A stretch of 64,000 bases of DNA from Bacteroidales bacterium (GCA_017429685.1 JAFROL010000041.1:1-64000), one strand, 5' to 3'; counted from the first letter of the stretch, positions 43,277 through 51,586 are shown. Notes: generated by a model not told the origin, from the sequence alone. Translations and numbers: made by a program.

Positions 43277-43507
43277 ATGACACAAGATGAAATGTGGAAA
43301 GCGCGGTGCGACGAGTATGCCGCTTTCATTGAGACCAACGGACGCTGTCCGTCGAAACATTTCCCCGAAGAGCGCAATCTTCATACGTGGTGGAAACATA
43401 ATCGAAAACTGATTAATGCCAATGCAATGAGGGCCGATCGTGTGGAACGCTTCAAGGAACTGGTCGCATTGGCTGAAAGCCATCGCCACGTCAACCAGTA
43501 TCAGTGA
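43277..43507 (+). CDS. Small protein related to helicase-associated domains
   Basis: A 76-aa basic protein: MTQDEMWKARCDEYAAFIET, GRCPSKHFPEERNLHTWWKH and NRKLINANAMRADRVERFKE. The spacing of Trp, Tyr, Gly-Arg-x-Pro and LHTWW resembles the helicase-associated (HA) domain found in repeats at the ends of some Bacteroidetes helicases, here as a single free unit. It follows ogt after 16 nt. Its role is unknown; a helper of the upstream helicase fusion is possible. Confidence 0.65.
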   Translation: MTQDEMWKARCDEYAAFIETNGRCPSKHFPEERNLHTWWKHNRKLINANAMRADRVERFKELVALAESHRHVNQYQ

Positions 43508-43652
43508 CTGGATTCTGCTGTAGTGTGCGACAGGGTGGGGTCTGTAATCATTCTTTTGTCGTAAGTCGTTGAGGAATAATGGTCCCAAGATTCTGTCATA
43601 AATATTATTCTCTCAAACATACCAAAACCTTTCTTTTTGCGTTAAATCTTAA

Positions 43653-43690
43653 TTGAAAACAATAGGAATGTTTATTGTCTTGGTTTTCAA
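43653..43690. promoter_or_regulatory. Inverted repeat upstream of cobW-like gene
   Basis: TTGAAAACAATA (43653-43664) faces TATT (43673-43676) and GTTTTCAA (43683-43690), an imperfect palindrome 39 nt before the start codon at 43729. Genes of this family are often zinc-regulated, so an operator is possible; the sequence does not match a Zur box I know. Confidence 0.35.
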
Positions 43691-43728
43691 TACTTAATAA
43701 AGTCAATTCTTAAATCAGTCGACAAATA

Positions 43729-44979
43729 ATGAACATAAAATCTATTCCTGTACTTCTGCTCACTGGCTATCTTGGCAGTGGCAAAACAACTTTACTGAAC
43801 CGCATCCTTTCCAACCGCCGCGGCATCAAATTCGCCGTCATCGTCAACGACCTCGGCGAAGTCAACATCGACGCCGACCTCATCGAAAAAGGTGGCGTAG
43901 TGGGCAAAAAGGACGACAACCTCGTGGCCCTGCAAAACGGCTGCATCTGCTGCACCCTCAAAATGGACCTCATCGAGCAGCTGCGCGACATCACCAGTCA
44001 GCACCGCTTCGACTACATCGTCATCGAGGCCAGCGGCATCTGCGAACCCGAACCCATAGCCCAGACCATCTGCTCCATACCCACAATGGGGCCGGAATAC
44101 GTCAAGGACGGCATTCCCGTGGTCGACAGCATCGTCACCGTGGTCGACGCGCTGCGTATGAAGGACGAGTTCGGCAGCGGCAAGAACCTGCTCAAGCCCG
44201 GCCTGGCCGAGGACGACATCGAGAACCTCGTAATCCAGCAAATCGAGTTCTGCAATATCATCCTGCTCAACAAGGCCTCGGAGGTTGAACCAGCCGAATT
44301 GGGTCGCATCCGCGAAATAATCCGCGCCATACAGCCCAAGGCCGAAATCATCGATTGCGACTATTGCGACGTCGACTTCGACAAGATTCTGAACACGCGT
44401 CTGTTCGACTTCGACCGTGTGGCCACGTCGGCTGCCTGGATCGACGCCATCGAGGGACACCACGAGGACGAGGACGAAGAACACGAGCATCATCACCACG
44501 ATGACGAAGACGAAGAAGAAGACCATCACCACGACGAGCACGATGATGACGAGCACGAGCACCACCACCACCATCATCACCATGACCACGACGACGAGGG
44601 CGAAGCCGAGGAATACGGCATCTCGACCTTTGTCTACTATCGTCGCGAACCGATGAATATCAGCCGTTTCGACGACTTCATCGCCCGCCGTTGGCCTAAG
44701 GGCGTCATACGCGCCAAGGGCATCTGCTGGTTCCTCTCCGAGCCCGACACCTGCTACCTTTTCGAGCAGGCCGGCAAGCAAGTGTCGTTGCGCGACACAG
44801 GCCAGTGGTACGCAACGATGCCCGACGAGGAGCTGCTTGACTTTATGCGCCGCAACCCCGACCTGATGCGCGACTGGGACGACACCTACGGCGACCGTAT
44901 GCAGAAGCTCGTCTTCATCGGCCAGCACCTCGACCGCGACGCCATCACCGCCGAACTCGACGCCTGCCTGTCGAAGTAG
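43729..44979 (+). CDS. CobW/COG0523 GTPase, metal chaperone type
   Basis: A G3E-family GTPase that delivers a metal to target enzymes. Walker A is GYLGSGKT (13-20), the signature metal motif CICC at 72-75 (GCICCTLK), then VIEASGICEPEP (about 102-113) and the base-recognition LNKASE. An extreme His/Asp/Glu-rich segment spans residues 244-295, with runs of up to eight His, before the C-terminal CobW domain (ISTFVYYRREPMNISRFDDF). His-rich members are usually zinc-related. The length (416 aa) is above average because of the His-rich loop. Confidence 0.92.
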   Translation: MNIKSIPVLLLTGYLGSGKTTLLNRILSNRRGIKFAVIVNDLGEVNIDADLIEKGGVVGKKDDNLVALQNGCICCTLKMDLIEQLRDITSQHRFDYIVIEASGICEPEPIAQTICSIPTMGPEYVKDGIPVVDSIVTVVDALRMKDEFGSGKNLLKPGLAEDDIENLVIQQIEFCNIILLNKASEVEPAELGRIREIIRAIQPKAEIIDCDYCDVDFDKILNTRLFDFDRVATSAAWIDAIEGHHEDEDEEHEHHHHDDEDEEEDHHHDEHDDDEHEHHHHHHHHDHDDEGEAEEYGISTFVYYRREPMNISRFDDFIARRWPKGVIRAKGICWFLSEPDTCYLFEQAGKQVSLRDTGQWYATMPDEELLDFMRRNPDLMRDWDDTYGDRMQKLVFIGQHLDRDAITAELDACLSK

Positions 44980-45104
44980 CGGAAAGCGGAAAACGGAAAG
45001 CGGAAAGCGGAGAACGGAAAACGGAAAGCGGAAAACGGAAAACGGAAAGCGAGGCAGACGCGCCAGCCACTAACAAATTAACACATTAACGAATTAACTC
45101 ATTC
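44980..45104 (+). repeat. Heptamer array plus TAACACATTAACG element
   Basis: The array starts directly after the TAG stop of the cobW-like gene (about ten units to 45050), followed by GCAGACGCGCCAGCCACTAA and CAAATTAACACATTAACGAA, ending 4 nt before rsmG. The same order of parts occurs at 51478-51586. Confidence 0.9.
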
Positions 45105-45107
45105 GAA

Positions 45108-45734
45108 ATGGATCTCATACTCAAATATTTCCCCAACCTCACCGAGCGCCAGAAGGAGCAGTTCGCAGCCTTGCCGGACCTGTACAACGATTGGAACTCG
45201 AAGATCAACGTCATCAGCCGCAAGGATATGGACAACTTTGTCGAACACCACGTGCTGCATTCGCTGGCCATTGCCAAAGTGGTGCAGTTCAAGACGATGT
45301 GCGACATTATGGACCTCGGCACCGGTGGCGGCTTCCCGGGCATCCCGTTGGCGATAATGTTCCCCGATTCCAACTTCTATCTTGTCGATTCTATCGGCAA
45401 GAAAATCAAGGTGGTAAAGGATGTCGCCGAACAGCTGCAGCTGAAGAACGTCACCGCCGAGCAGATCCGTGCTGAGCAGGTGCAGCGCGACTTCGACTTC
45501 GTCGTCTCGCGTGCCGTCACCGACCTCAGCCAGTTTGCCGGTTGGGTGCGTGGCAAAATATCTGATATCCATTATCATAAACTTCGCAACGGCATTATCT
45601 ACCTCAAAGGCGGCGACCTCACCGACGAAATTGCCCCCTTCCGCAAAAAAGTGCGCACCTGGGACATCGCAGATTTCTTCGAAGAACCCTATTTCGAAAC
45701 CAAAAAGGTAATTTATATGCCGATGGGTAAATGA
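45108..45734 (+). CDS. rsmG: 16S rRNA (guanine527-N7)-methyltransferase
   Basis: RsmG methylates G527 of 16S rRNA using S-adenosylmethionine. Family blocks: LYNDWNSKINVISRKDMDNF, HHVLHSLAIAK, MDLGTGGGFPGIPLAIMFPD (SAM-binding), VDSIGKKIKVVKDVAEQL and DFVVSRAVTDL. 208 aa, complete. The start is an ATG directly after the composite repeat. Confidence 0.95.
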   Translation: MDLILKYFPNLTERQKEQFAALPDLYNDWNSKINVISRKDMDNFVEHHVLHSLAIAKVVQFKTMCDIMDLGTGGGFPGIPLAIMFPDSNFYLVDSIGKKIKVVKDVAEQLQLKNVTAEQIRAEQVQRDFDFVVSRAVTDLSQFAGWVRGKISDIHYHKLRNGIIYLKGGDLTDEIAPFRKKVRTWDIADFFEEPYFETKKVIYMPMGK

Positions 45735-45754
45735 TCATTGTCTCGTATTGACGT

Positions 45755-45815
45755 ACTAACGCCTTTGAGGCCGCGTCAGCCTCTAACGCATTAACACAAT
45801 AACGCACTAATGCAT
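45755..45815 (+). repeat. TAACGCATTAACAC element before the Sel1 gene
   Basis: GCGTCAGCCTCTAACGCATT is followed by AACACAATAACGCACTAATG. It is related to the second half of the repeat at 45050 and to the minus strand at 51513-51484, without a heptamer array. Confidence 0.75.
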
Positions 45816-45829
45816 TTAAATATATAAGT

Positions 45830-48800
45830 ATGAAGACATTCGCTAATTCGTTGCTCGGCGTGGCCTGCTGCTTAATGCTGCTCTTTCAATGCTCGACGGC
45901 CAATGCCCAAGCCGACCAGAAACTGATTGACAAAGCCAATGCTGGCGACATTAAGGCTATGCGTCTGCTTGCCTTCTGCTACGAGCGCGGGGCTGGTGTG
46001 GCTCACGATTCGGCTATGGCCCTGCAGTGGTACCAGCGTGCTGCCGACAAGGGCGATGGCGAGGCGTGGCTTTGCATTTCGCGCTACTATAGGGAAGGCC
46101 GGCTGCTGCCTGCCGACACGGCCCGCTTCCTGGCCATCCGTAAGGAATGGGCCGACAAGGGTCTGCCTAACGGCATTGCCGCTTTGGGGTATGCATATCT
46201 CCTTGGATGCGGAGTGGAGGCCGACACGGCAAAGGCTATGAAACTTATCGAAGAAGCTGCCCGAAAAGGTTCAGGATGGGCGCTTGGCTCGATTGGCGAC
46301 AACTATACCTACGGAGTTTTCGGCTATCCGCGTAACAACAAACTGGCGGAGCAGTATTATAAAAAAGCGCTAAAGGCTGGCGATTTGGTGAACTATGCCC
46401 GCCTTGCCTATCTTTATTCAATAATGGGTGATGCCAAGAATACTTGGAAATACATCCAGGAGGCAAAGAAGTGGAACGATCCCGCCGTAAGGATTCTCGA
46501 GGCCGGATGCTACTTCATCGGCACCGCTGAGGTCGCCGCCGATCAGCGCAAAGCTCTGCAGATAATCTCCGATGTCGTCAGCCAGAACAATATGGCCTTC
46601 GATGAGGCTGGGCAAATGTTTATGGACGCCACCGACCCCGCTTTGCGCGACAGCCTGAAGGCCCTGTCGTACTGGCAAAAAGGTGCCGCGCAGGGCGATG
46701 CAGAATGCCGCCTGAACCTGGCGCGCTATTATCTGAACAATCAGCAATTTGACAAGTCGATACGTTACCTTAAGGATGTCATCAACGACCCCGCTGGCAA
46801 CGAACAGCAGGGCGCAACGTGTGCGTCGATGGCGCGTATCTGCTTCGGCGGATTGGTGAAGGAGCAAGGCAGCGACTCGGCGTTGTACTGGCTGAATATG
46901 GGTGTGGACCGTTTCAAAAGTGCCGAATGTGCCACGATGCTGGGCGATTTTTATGCCGAGCAGCAAAACGATGTGACAAAGGCTATTGCCTTCTACGACA
47001 AGGCATTCACGCTTGGCGACACCGATGCCATTGTCGGCATTGGACGTATGTATGCATACACAGGACAAACGTCCGAAGCCATCAGCACCTTCAACCGATA
47101 CATATCCTATGGCCGCCCCGACGGATACTATTGGCTGGCAATGGTATACGACAATATCCCCGATACCGGCAAGGAGCTTGAGGCCCTCAACAATGGCGAC
47201 AAGGCCGGCAGCGCCCTTTGCCAGCAGGTGTTGGGCAATATCTACGAAGCTGGGGCCATCGGTGAAAAGCCCGACTATAAGAAGGCCGAAAAATATTACC
47301 TCAAATCGTCCACTTCCGCCTCGCTGGATAAACTGGGTGTCCTCTATCTCAATGGTTCGCTGGGCAAGCAGAGCCCGAAAGACATCGAGAAGGGACTGGC
47401 ATACGTGCAGAAAGCGGCCGATATGGGCAATATCGATGCTATCTACCGTTTGGGTTATATGTATGAGACTGGCGACTTCGTTGGCGAAGCCGACCAGGAA
47501 AAGGCGTTGTCGTACTTCAAGCTGCTGGCCGACAACGATATTCCGGCCGGTTATTTCAAAATGGGACTTTATTACGAACTTGGCGACGGAGGCTTGGAGC
47601 AGGATATGACCAAGGCCGTCGAATACTACAACCGTGCTGCCGATATGGGCTACGGGCCGGCAATGCGCTATCTTGGCGACTTCTACCGCATCGGCCAGAA
47701 TGTTCCGCTCGACAAGAAGAAGGCTTTCGAGTATTACAACAATGCCGCTTCGCAAGGCGATGCATCGGCCGTATACTACATCGGCCGTTCCTACCTCGAA
47801 GGGTGCGGCGTCGACATCGACACGTCGGCGGCAATACCCTACCTCAGGTCGGCAGCGACGCAGGATGTCGGTCAGGCAGCCTTCCTTTTGGCCGAATTCT
47901 ACAACTACGCCAAAGGCGGTTTCCCTGCCAACGTCGACTCGGCTATATACTATTATATGTTGGCCCACAACAACGGCAGTGGCGATGCAAGCTACGCTAT
48001 TGGCCGTCAGCTTATAAACGAAAACTACCCGAAAGAAGCTGTCGAATATCTCAACACCGGAGCCCAGCGAGGCAACTACGATGCAATGGTGCTCTTTGCC
48101 GTCTGCCTGCAGGAGGGCTACGGCATCGAGGCCAATCCCGAAGAGGCCTACCGCATATTCGAGAATGTAGCATCGCGCGTCAACAACTCGTCGGCCTACT
48201 ATTATATGGGCACAGCCCGACTCAACGGCCGCGGATGCCAGCAGAGCGAACGGCTCGGAAAACTCTATCTCGACACGGCCGCGTCCCTGGGCAACATCGG
48301 CGCAATGACGGCCCTGGCCCAGTGCTACCTGAACGGATACGGCTGCGAACCCGACACGGCGGCCGCCATAAAGTACTACCGGCAGGCCATCGACGGTGGC
48401 TCGCTAACAGCCTGCAACCGTTTGGGTTATCTCTACGAAGCGCGCGAAGAGTACGAGAAAGCCGTCGCTTGCTATCAGCAATCGGCCGATGGCGGCAATT
48501 ACGAGGGTATGTGCAGCCTTGGACTCTGCTACGAGAAGGGGCACGGCGTCGTGCTGAGCTACCGCAAGGCCTACGACCTCTACAAGCGTGCCGCCGACGC
48601 TGGATATCATCGTGGTTATCTGATGATTGCGTTCTGCTACCTCGAAGGCATTTTCGTCGAGGAAGACAACGCCAAGGCCCTGCAATGGTTCGAAAAGGGG
48701 GCCGAAGCCGGTAATCTGCTGGCGATGTACAATGCCGCCACGATGTACGAGGAGGGCGAAGAGGGCGTCAAGCGCGACCTCAAGCGTGCTAAATACTGGT

Positions 48801-48862
48801 ACCAGAAGGCCGCCGCCGAAGGCTATGAACCGGCCGTAAACGCCCTGAAACGAATGAAATAA
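45830..48862 (+). CDS. Exported Sel1-repeat protein
   Basis: The signal peptide (residues 1-27, ending ANAQ) contains QCS, but the cleavage site looks like signal peptidase I. The mature part is an array of about 25 Sel1-type (TPR-like) repeats of 36-40 aa, for example AMRLLAFCYERGAGVAHDSA, SVMCSL-like variants (GMCSLGLCYEKGHGVVLSYR) and LAMYNAATMYEEGEEGVKRD. Repeats near 300-470 are more degenerate. Sel1 solenoids bind proteins, so it may be a periplasmic scaffold. There is no enzymatic domain or sorting domain. Confidence 0.9.
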   Translation: MKTFANSLLGVACCLMLLFQCSTANAQADQKLIDKANAGDIKAMRLLAFCYERGAGVAHDSAMALQWYQRAADKGDGEAWLCISRYYREGRLLPADTARFLAIRKEWADKGLPNGIAALGYAYLLGCGVEADTAKAMKLIEEAARKGSGWALGSIGDNYTYGVFGYPRNNKLAEQYYKKALKAGDLVNYARLAYLYSIMGDAKNTWKYIQEAKKWNDPAVRILEAGCYFIGTAEVAADQRKALQIISDVVSQNNMAFDEAGQMFMDATDPALRDSLKALSYWQKGAAQGDAECRLNLARYYLNNQQFDKSIRYLKDVINDPAGNEQQGATCASMARICFGGLVKEQGSDSALYWLNMGVDRFKSAECATMLGDFYAEQQNDVTKAIAFYDKAFTLGDTDAIVGIGRMYAYTGQTSEAISTFNRYISYGRPDGYYWLAMVYDNIPDTGKELEALNNGDKAGSALCQQVLGNIYEAGAIGEKPDYKKAEKYYLKSSTSASLDKLGVLYLNGSLGKQSPKDIEKGLAYVQKAADMGNIDAIYRLGYMYETGDFVGEADQEKALSYFKLLADNDIPAGYFKMGLYYELGDGGLEQDMTKAVEYYNRAADMGYGPAMRYLGDFYRIGQNVPLDKKKAFEYYNNAASQGDASAVYYIGRSYLEGCGVDIDTSAAIPYLRSAATQDVGQAAFLLAEFYNYAKGGFPANVDSAIYYYMLAHNNGSGDASYAIGRQLINENYPKEAVEYLNTGAQRGNYDAMVLFAVCLQEGYGIEANPEEAYRIFENVASRVNNSSAYYYMGTARLNGRGCQQSERLGKLYLDTAASLGNIGAMTALAQCYLNGYGCEPDTAAAIKYYRQAIDGGSLTACNRLGYLYEAREEYEKAVACYQQSADGGNYEGMCSLGLCYEKGHGVVLSYRKAYDLYKRAADAGYHRGYLMIAFCYLEGIFVEEDNAKALQWFEKGAEAGNLLAMYNAATMYEEGEEGVKRDLKRAKYWYQKAAAEGYEPAVNALKRMK

Positions 48863-48935
48863 GCCAGTTGCGACTGCATATTCCTAAAGCCTGATGGCAG
48901 GGCGCTGAAGGTTTGAAAAAAACTGGAGGCTTGAA

Positions 48936-48967
48936 AAAAGAGCTGCGAAACTAATCGCAGCTCTTTT
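48936..48967 (+). terminator. Intrinsic terminator after the Sel1 gene
   Basis: AAAAGAGCTGCGA and TCGCAGCTCTTTT form a 13-bp stem with a 6-nt loop, ending in T-rich sequence. Confidence 0.9.
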
Positions 48968-48989
48968 ATTTTTCCCTTCCAGTCCCGAT

Positions 48990-49232
48990 GGTTTCGGTAG
49001 GAATTCCGCCTGCAAGGCGACCTGACAAAATGTCAGTCGCACGAAATCCTAACCAAAGCCCTATCATCTTCTACCGTGGTAAAAGGAGGTAAGAATTTGA
49101 TAAGAATTTGGGTAGAATTTGATAAGAAGATGGTCCTGTTTTTGTGGCGGTTATGAAAGGCGATTTTTGGCCCTTTTTCCCGTTTTTGAAACTTTTTTTG
49201 CACAAAAAACCTGACATTTTGTCAGGCTTTTT
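48990..49232. other. Intergenic region with a folded element and a second terminator-like hairpin
   Basis: At 48990-49055 the outer arms GGTAGGAATT and AAATCCTAACC enclose CGACCTGACA / TGTCAGTCG. At 49204-49232 ACCTGACATTTTGTCAGGC forms a hairpin followed by T runs. Both contain the CTGACA/TGTCAG core. Between them are direct repeats GAATTTGATAAGAA (about 49095-49125). I see no gene between 48863 and 49374. Confidence 0.6.
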
Positions 49233-49246
49233 GTTTTTGTTTTTGT

Positions 49247-49374
49247 TTTTGCAGGCGAGGCGCCTGCGTACCAGTTTATCGCTTTTCCGCTTTCCGTTTT
49301 CCGCTTTTCGTTTTCCGTTTTCCGTTTTCCGCTTTCCGTTTTCCGCTTTCCGTTTTCCGCTTTCCGTTTTCCGC
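49247..49374 (-). repeat. Heptamer array and palindromic element after the beta-mannosidase gene
   Basis: On the minus strand the array of CGGAAAA/CGGAAAG units begins directly at the TAA stop (49375-49377) and runs to about 49281. It is followed by CTGGTACGCAGGCGCCTCGC and CTGCAAAA (49274-49247), the element also found inside the DUF6266 gene. Confidence 0.9.
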
Positions 49375-51477
49375 TTATTTGTTGTACAGGTCGTTCAGGG
49401 TGCGGACGACGACGGTTGTTGGGGTGGCGGTGGCGTCTTGGGGGATGCCGTAACCCAGTGTGTTGCCCATCTCGACGGGGGCGGGGATGAAGCGGACGGT
49501 GACTTGTTGCCCTTTCTTGAGGTCGAAGAAGTTGCGGTTGAAGTGGCCGTGACGGAAGGGGCGGGGCTCGATGCAGACGTCGTAGAGGTCGCTCAGGGCG
49601 CGGATGGTTACTGTCAGTACGCCGTCTTCAACGCGCTGGTTAAAAGTGTATTGCGCCTTGTCATAGTGGCGGTCTTTGGGGTATGTGGCATAGTACTGCT
49701 GCCATTCGTCCAAACTCCGTTCCAGACTTTCCGCTTTCCGCTTTCCGCTTTCCGCTTCAAAAAGCGCTTTTGCGCGGTAGTGGAGCGCCTTCCAGTTGCC
49801 GTAGTAGTCGATTGAGGACCAGCTGGCTACGGGCCAGCTGTCGTTAAGCTGCCAGTAGAGTGTGCCGGCGCAGCGCGGGTCGGCGATATGGCAGAGGATG
49901 CCGTAGCCGGTGCCCCAGGCCTGGAGCAGCTGGCTGACGTAGGCGTAGTCCGTGAGCGACAGGGTGCGGCTGTCTAAACCGTAGTAGCGTTGCATCGCCT
50001 TGTCGATGATTTCGCGGCCGCGAGCGTGCTTCTGGTGGTTGCGCAGGGTGGGGGAGTCGATGTCGAGCTGGTCGGCGGATGTGAACTGTCGGATGCTGGA
50101 AATCAGAGGATAGCTTTGGAATCCGTATTCCGACATAAAGCGGCCGGTTTTTTCCTTGTACATTTCGAATGGCTGCTCGCCCCACCATACGCCCCAATAG
50201 TGGCTGTCGCCGTGGGTGGTGCATTCGGGATGGCCCCAGCCATAGAGCGGCGAGGTGGTGATGTAGGGGCGATGCATTGGATCGCAGTCTCTTACGGCTT
50301 GCGCAAGGATGCTGGTCGAGCTGGTGTTGCTGGTGGTGCCGGGGTAGCCGAAGATGGTGTCCATCGCCTTCTCCAGCCGGGCGCGCTGCTCTGGCGTCCA
50401 GTTGAATTGTCCTTGCCAGCCCCAGTCTTCCCATCCGTTCTTGACCTCGTTGTTGCCGCACCAGAGGACGATGCAGGGGTGGCGTGCAATGCGGCTGACG
50501 TTCTCGTAGGCCTCGCGTTTGATTGATTCGAGCATCTCGGGGTCGTCGGGATAGAGCATAGTGGAGAAGTTGAAGTCCTGCCACACCATCAGCCCCAGCG
50601 AGTCGCATAGGTCGTAGAACAGGTCGTGCTCGTATATGCCGCCGCCCCAAATGCGTATCATATTGAATCCTGCCTCCTTGGCGGAGCAGAGCAGGTAGCG
50701 GTAGCGGGCCGCCAGCTGGGGCGACGTTGCCGGGAAGGTGTGCGCCGGAATCCAGTTGGCGCCTTTGATGAAGAGGGGTTTGCCGTCGCGGTAGAAGGCA
50801 AAGCTTTGGCCGATGGAGTCGGGCTGCTGGCGGAACTCGACGGGGCTGCTCGTAGGACTAGCATTTTTAGTAAGACTAGTACTACTAGAAGTACTAGTAT
50901 CATTAGTTATATACACCTCTTTCCATATTCCGCAGGTTGGCAGCTTGGCTCCCCAGTCCCAGCCTTGCTGGTAGGGGGCTATGCGCGTGAAAGCGCGCCG
51001 GTCGGGCAGGGTGATGCCGTAAATGGATTGATTGTATTCGTCTTGGAGAGGGAAAAAGGTTATCTGTATGCGGTCGCAGTCCTCGGGCAACTCCATCGTG
51101 TTTTGAACGAACATATTGTTCTCTGTCAGCACGTGTGACTCCTCGCCGTGATAGAGGTTGATAAGGCAATCGCCCGCAAGTCCTTCGAAAACAATCCAAT
51201 GCTTTTTGCCTTTGGGCAGATTCAGGCTGCTGATGTCTACCTGATAGGTCCACATCTCGTCGGCAATCCAGCGGACGCTGTCCTCGTTGGTGGCGAGGTA
51301 TGGGTCGGGAATGAGTCCGTTGGCCGTCAGGTCGGTGTGGATGAATCCCGGCACGGAGGCGGGATACCATTTGTCCTGATACTTGAATTGCCAGTCGGTC
51401 AGGTATATACGGTCGGCCTTCTGCGTCGAGCAGGCGGCAAACAACAGTGTGGCGACGATAAATAATAATTTCTTCAT
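49375..51477 (-). CDS. GH2 beta-mannosidase-like lipoprotein lacking the middle beta domain
   Basis: The lipobox FAAC (Cys-16) makes it a lipoprotein. The sugar-binding domain (about 20-190) and the TIM barrel (from about 225) are typical of family GH2 mannosidases: FIKGANWIPAHTFPA, MIRIWGGGIYEHDLFYDLCD, WCGNNE with acid/base Glu-344, and SEYGFQSYP with nucleophile Glu-450. Between them the usual immunoglobulin-like domain (roughly 100 residues) is missing; a Ser/Thr linker (191-212) coded by ACTAGT-type repeats takes its place. The C-terminal part contains a heptamer insertion (ESGKRKAESLER). Both catalytic residues are kept, so it may still cleave beta-mannosides outside the cell, but folding without the middle domain is uncertain. 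It is shorter (700 aa) than typical (about 850). Confidence 0.85.
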   Translation of the reverse strand: MKKLLFIVATLLFAACSTQKADRIYLTDWQFKYQDKWYPASVPGFIHTDLTANGLIPDPYLATNEDSVRWIADEMWTYQVDISSLNLPKGKKHWIVFEGLAGDCLINLYHGEESHVLTENNMFVQNTMELPEDCDRIQITFFPLQDEYNQSIYGITLPDRRAFTRIAPYQQGWDWGAKLPTCGIWKEVYITNDTSTSSSTSLTKNASPTSSPVEFRQQPDSIGQSFAFYRDGKPLFIKGANWIPAHTFPATSPQLAARYRYLLCSAKEAGFNMIRIWGGGIYEHDLFYDLCDSLGLMVWQDFNFSTMLYPDDPEMLESIKREAYENVSRIARHPCIVLWCGNNEVKNGWEDWGWQGQFNWTPEQRARLEKAMDTIFGYPGTTSNTSSTSILAQAVRDCDPMHRPYITTSPLYGWGHPECTTHGDSHYWGVWWGEQPFEMYKEKTGRFMSEYGFQSYPLISSIRQFTSADQLDIDSPTLRNHQKHARGREIIDKAMQRYYGLDSRTLSLTDYAYVSQLLQAWGTGYGILCHIADPRCAGTLYWQLNDSWPVASWSSIDYYGNWKALHYRAKALFEAESGKRKAESLERSLDEWQQYYATYPKDRHYDKAQYTFNQRVEDGVLTVTIRALSDLYDVCIEPRPFRHGHFNRNFFDLKKGQQVTVRFIPAPVEMGNTLGYGIPQDATATPTTVVVRTLNDLYNK
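49724..49768 (-). repeat. Heptamer copies inside the beta-mannosidase gene
   Basis: Four to five CGGAAAG units on the minus strand encode ESGKRKAES in frame, near the end of the TIM-barrel region. Confidence 0.85.
50842..50907 (-). repeat. ACTAGT-rich microrepeat replacing a protein domain
   Basis: The plus strand reads AAGACTAGTACTACTAGAAG and then TACTAGTATCATTAG. It encodes the Ser/Thr/Asn linker NDTSTSSSTSLTKNASPTSS where GH2 enzymes have a beta-sandwich domain. Confidence 0.75.
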
Positions 51478-51483
51478 AATTTT

Positions 51484-51582
51484 TGAAATTAATACGTTAT
51501 TGCGTTAGTGGCTGACGCAGTTTTCCGCTTTCCGCTTTCCGTTTTCCGCTTTCCGTTTTCCGCTTTCCGCTTTCCGCTTAGT
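51484..51582 (-). repeat. Heptamer array and TAACGCAATAACG element after the DUF486 gene
   Basis: On the minus strand the array (about nine units, 51581-51519) begins about 7 nt after the TAG stop of the DUF486 gene. It is followed by CTGCGTCAGCCACTAACGCA and ATAACGTATTAAT, ending close to the start codon of the beta-mannosidase gene. Confidence 0.9.
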
Positions 51583-51586
51583 AGGT

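Noticed and set aside
49144-49815. Plus-strand open frame across the repeat and the beta-mannosidase 3' end
   Set aside because: It consists of pyrimidine-strand repeat translation and antisense sequence.
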